DNA of 64,000 bases from contig NZ_JAQNDK010000001.1 of NCBI RefSeq assembly GCF_028368935.1, forward strand, positions 2,852,001 through 2,916,000, read 5' to 3'. Position 1 is the first letter of the stretch. Every line of letters starts with the position of its first letter. Made by a program: the position numbers and the translations under genes. The notes below the pieces were generated by a model, which ran no database searches, had not been told where the DNA came from, and saw only the letters and a list, made by a program, of their open reading frames with translations. The DNA is from Sorangium aterium. Lineage in GTDB: Bacteria; Myxococcota_A; Polyangia; Polyangiales; Polyangiaceae. This document shows, piece after piece, positions 62,284 through 64,000 of the stretch.

Positions 62284-64000
62284 ATGCATTGCACACTCCA
62301 GAAACACCGCCCCGGAGCGTTCCGGGTGGCTTGCCTGCTGCTTGGGTCGCTCGCTGCCGCGTGCTCGGACGAGGGTCCGGCGCCGCTCCAGGGGAGCGCG
62401 TTCGACGTCGAGCGTTACGACCTCCAGGGCGAGTTCGACTGGGAGCGGAGCCGCCTCGTGGCGACGCTGGGCCTCACGCTGTCGCTCACCGGAGACGGCC
62501 CGAGGACGGTCGTCCTCGACAGCGCCGTCACCGAGGTGAAGGAGGTCCGGCGCAAGGGCGGCGGGGCGCTCCCGCACGCGCTCGATCCGCAGCGCCAGGA
62601 GCTCGCGATCGATCTCTCGAGCGAGCCCGAGGCGATGAGCGGCGCGCCCATCGCGCTCGAGATCGACTACGAGGCGCTCTCCGGCGACGCCCTCCGCGCG
62701 GTGCCGGCGCGGATGGGCGATCCGGTCGCCGTGCGCGCCGTCTACACGGTGTCGGAGCCGCTCGGCGCGTCGCGGTGGATGCCGTGCCACAACGCCCCCT
62801 CGGACCGGGCCATCTTCTCGATCGCCATGCGCGTCGACGGCAGCGAGGCGATGATCGCCAACGGCGATCTCGTCGGCGACGAAGACCTCGGGGCGCCCGG
62901 CCACCTCGTCCGGTACGAGACCGCCTACCCGCTGCCGACCTACCTCATGGCGTTCGCGATCAGCGACTTCGAGGTCGAGCGCGGGACGAAGGGCGATCTG
63001 CCCATCGCGGTCTGGCACCGCCGCGGGTTGCCGGGCGATCACGGCGGGATGGTGGACGAGCTCGCGCGCGCCATCGGCCGCTACGAGGAGCTGCTCGTGC
63101 CGTACCCCTTCGAGAAGTACGCGCTCGTGCTCCTGCCGGACTTCTCCGTGGGCGGGGTCGAGCACGCGAGCATCACCTTCCAGCGCGAGGAGCGGAGCAC
63201 GCAGCCCGCGCTCTCCTCGGATCTCCTGCTCACGACGCACGAGCTCGCGCACCAGTGGTTCGGCGACCTCGTCACGGTGGAGACCTGGGACGACCTCTGG
63301 ATCAAGGAGGGCATGGCGACGCTGCTCGAGCAGGAGGCCGTCCGCGTCTACACGGACGAGAGCGGCGCGGGGACGCTGAACGGCGACGAGCTCGGCCCGC
63401 ATGACGGCGACGCCGTCCGCGATCCGTCGCTCGCGCCGGGCGAGAAGTACACGAGCGGCCCCTACGGCCGCGCCGCCTGGCTGCTCACCCAGATCCGCAG
63501 CCTCGCCGGCGAGGAGGCGTTCTGGTCGGCGCTCCGCGGGGTGCTCGAGGAGCGCCGGTTCGGGACCATCGGCACGGACGATTTCCTCGACGCCTTCGCG
63601 CCGGCGCTCGGCCCGGAGGCGGCTGCGCGCGCGCGGCGCGCGGTCGTCGCCAAGGCGCTCCCGTGGCTCACGGTCGACCCCGCGCCCTCCGGCGGGGCGT
63701 TCGTGACGGTGCACGATCCGGAGGGCGCGCTCGTCGCCCCGCTGGAGCTCGCGTGGGTGGCCGGCGACGGCCCGACCCGCGTGCAGACGCTCACGCCCGG
63801 CGAGCGCGTCGAGGTCGCGCCCGCGCGCCCGGGCGAGCTCCTCGTCGTCGATCCGCAGGACCGCCACCCCGAGTGGGCCTTCCTGAGCACCGAGCACGAT
63901 CTCGAGGCCTACGCCGCGACGCTCGCCCCGCGCCGCGTCCCCGCGGACCCCGAGGGCGTCTCGTGCTTCCTCGACGTGGGCGGCGCGCACCAGCTCGCCG
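62284..64000 (+). CDS. M1-family zinc metallopeptidase lipoprotein, 3' end beyond window
   Basis: The visible 572 codons encode a lipoprotein signal (LAAAC near residue 27) and the M1 peptidase core. GGVEHASIT matches the family's substrate-binding GxMEN segment. The zinc site is HELAHQWFGD (His319, Glu320, His323) with the third ligand Glu342 (WIKEGMATL). It should trim N-terminal residues from peptides on the cell surface. The ATG at 62284 has AAGGA upstream. The frame is still open at the right edge, so the C-terminus is missing. Confidence 0.9.
   Translation, partial: MHCTLQKHRPGAFRVACLLLGSLAAACSDEGPAPLQGSAFDVERYDLQGEFDWERSRLVATLGLTLSLTGDGPRTVVLDSAVTEVKEVRRKGGGALPHALDPQRQELAIDLSSEPEAMSGAPIALEIDYEALSGDALRAVPARMGDPVAVRAVYTVSEPLGASRWMPCHNAPSDRAIFSIAMRVDGSEAMIANGDLVGDEDLGAPGHLVRYETAYPLPTYLMAFAISDFEVERGTKGDLPIAVWHRRGLPGDHGGMVDELARAIGRYEELLVPYPFEKYALVLLPDFSVGGVEHASITFQREERSTQPALSSDLLLTTHELAHQWFGDLVTVETWDDLWIKEGMATLLEQEAVRVYTDESGAGTLNGDELGPHDGDAVRDPSLAPGEKYTSGPYGRAAWLLTQIRSLAGEEAFWSALRGVLEERRFGTIGTDDFLDAFAPALGPEAAARARRAVVAKALPWLTVDPAPSGGAFVTVHDPEGALVAPLELAWVAGDGPTRVQTLTPGERVEVAPARPGELLVVDPQDRHPEWAFLSTEHDLEAYAATLAPRRVPADPEGVSCFLDVGGAHQLA

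Overview
The window looks like a piece of a large myxobacterial chromosome, most likely a Sorangium or Polyangium relative. It is very GC-rich with GC-biased third codon positions and frequent GTG starts. It carries four Ser/Thr protein kinase genes, secreted proteins ending in MYXO-CTERM-like tails (a Cys, a hydrophobic helix, an Arg cluster), Gly- and Cys-rich lipoproteins, and a sigma-54-dependent NtrC-type regulator. I recognise 44 protein genes, the last running off the right edge. No tRNA, rRNA, CRISPR array or insertion sequence was seen. All family names come from reading motifs; no database search was run.

Layout. 1-5.3 kb: a sigma-70-like factor with a membrane and repeat tail, two secreted proteins of unknown role, and short repeats. 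5.3-12.9 kb: small unknown proteins, a Gly-rich RRM RNA-binding protein, a cupin, undecaprenyl-diphosphatase, a response regulator, a VOC protein and an AraC regulator. 12.9-18.7 kb: a candidate defence locus. A NACHT NTPase faces, and overlaps tail to tail, a Septu-like pair (PtuA-type ATPase and PtuB-type HNH nuclease), with an ADP-ribosylglycohydrolase behind the pair. 18.9-25 kb: secreted proteins and an exported amidase. 25-30 kb: a giant kinase/AAA/TPR regulator and a sterol-desaturase-family enzyme. 30.4-33.4 kb: a secreted GH5 mannanase and a XylF-like sugar-binding lipoprotein, closed by a strong hairpin. 33.6-37.9 kb: two tandem multicopper oxidases. 38.1-43.5 kb: a phosphotransferase, an APS-kinase-like protein and a globin-coupled histidine kinase joined by 4-base GTGA overlaps, followed by a CheY-like protein and the NtrC-type regulator. 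43.6-49 kb: branched-chain aminotransferase, a metallo-beta-lactamase-fold hydrolase, a lipoprotein and a kinase. 49-56 kb: an amidohydrolase lipoprotein, then a ribosomal-peptide (RiPP) cluster. 56-64 kb: a kinase with a TPR/PEGA-like partner, an OmpA-family porin with its partner, and an M1 metallopeptidase lipoprotein.

The most interesting system is the linear-azole RiPP cluster at 51533-56032. A 79-residue precursor carries 14 cysteines in its last 35 residues. It is followed by a 15-bp hairpin and a T-rich stretch that could limit read-through. Then come a fused E1-like/YcaO cyclodehydratase, a SagB-type dehydrogenase, and a second E1-like protein carrying the leader-binding (RRE) domain that the fusion lacks. 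Both E1-like domains share an unusual GLEPWG loop in place of the usual glycine-rich nucleotide loop. The expected product is a Cys-derived polythiazole or thiazoline peptide. No dedicated exporter or leader protease is visible.

Other points worth a second look are the NACHT/Septu arrangement, a 127-nt nested palindrome between convergent genes at 43552-43678, the apparent loss of a Tat signal in one of the two multicopper oxidases, and the translationally coupled globin-sensor operon.
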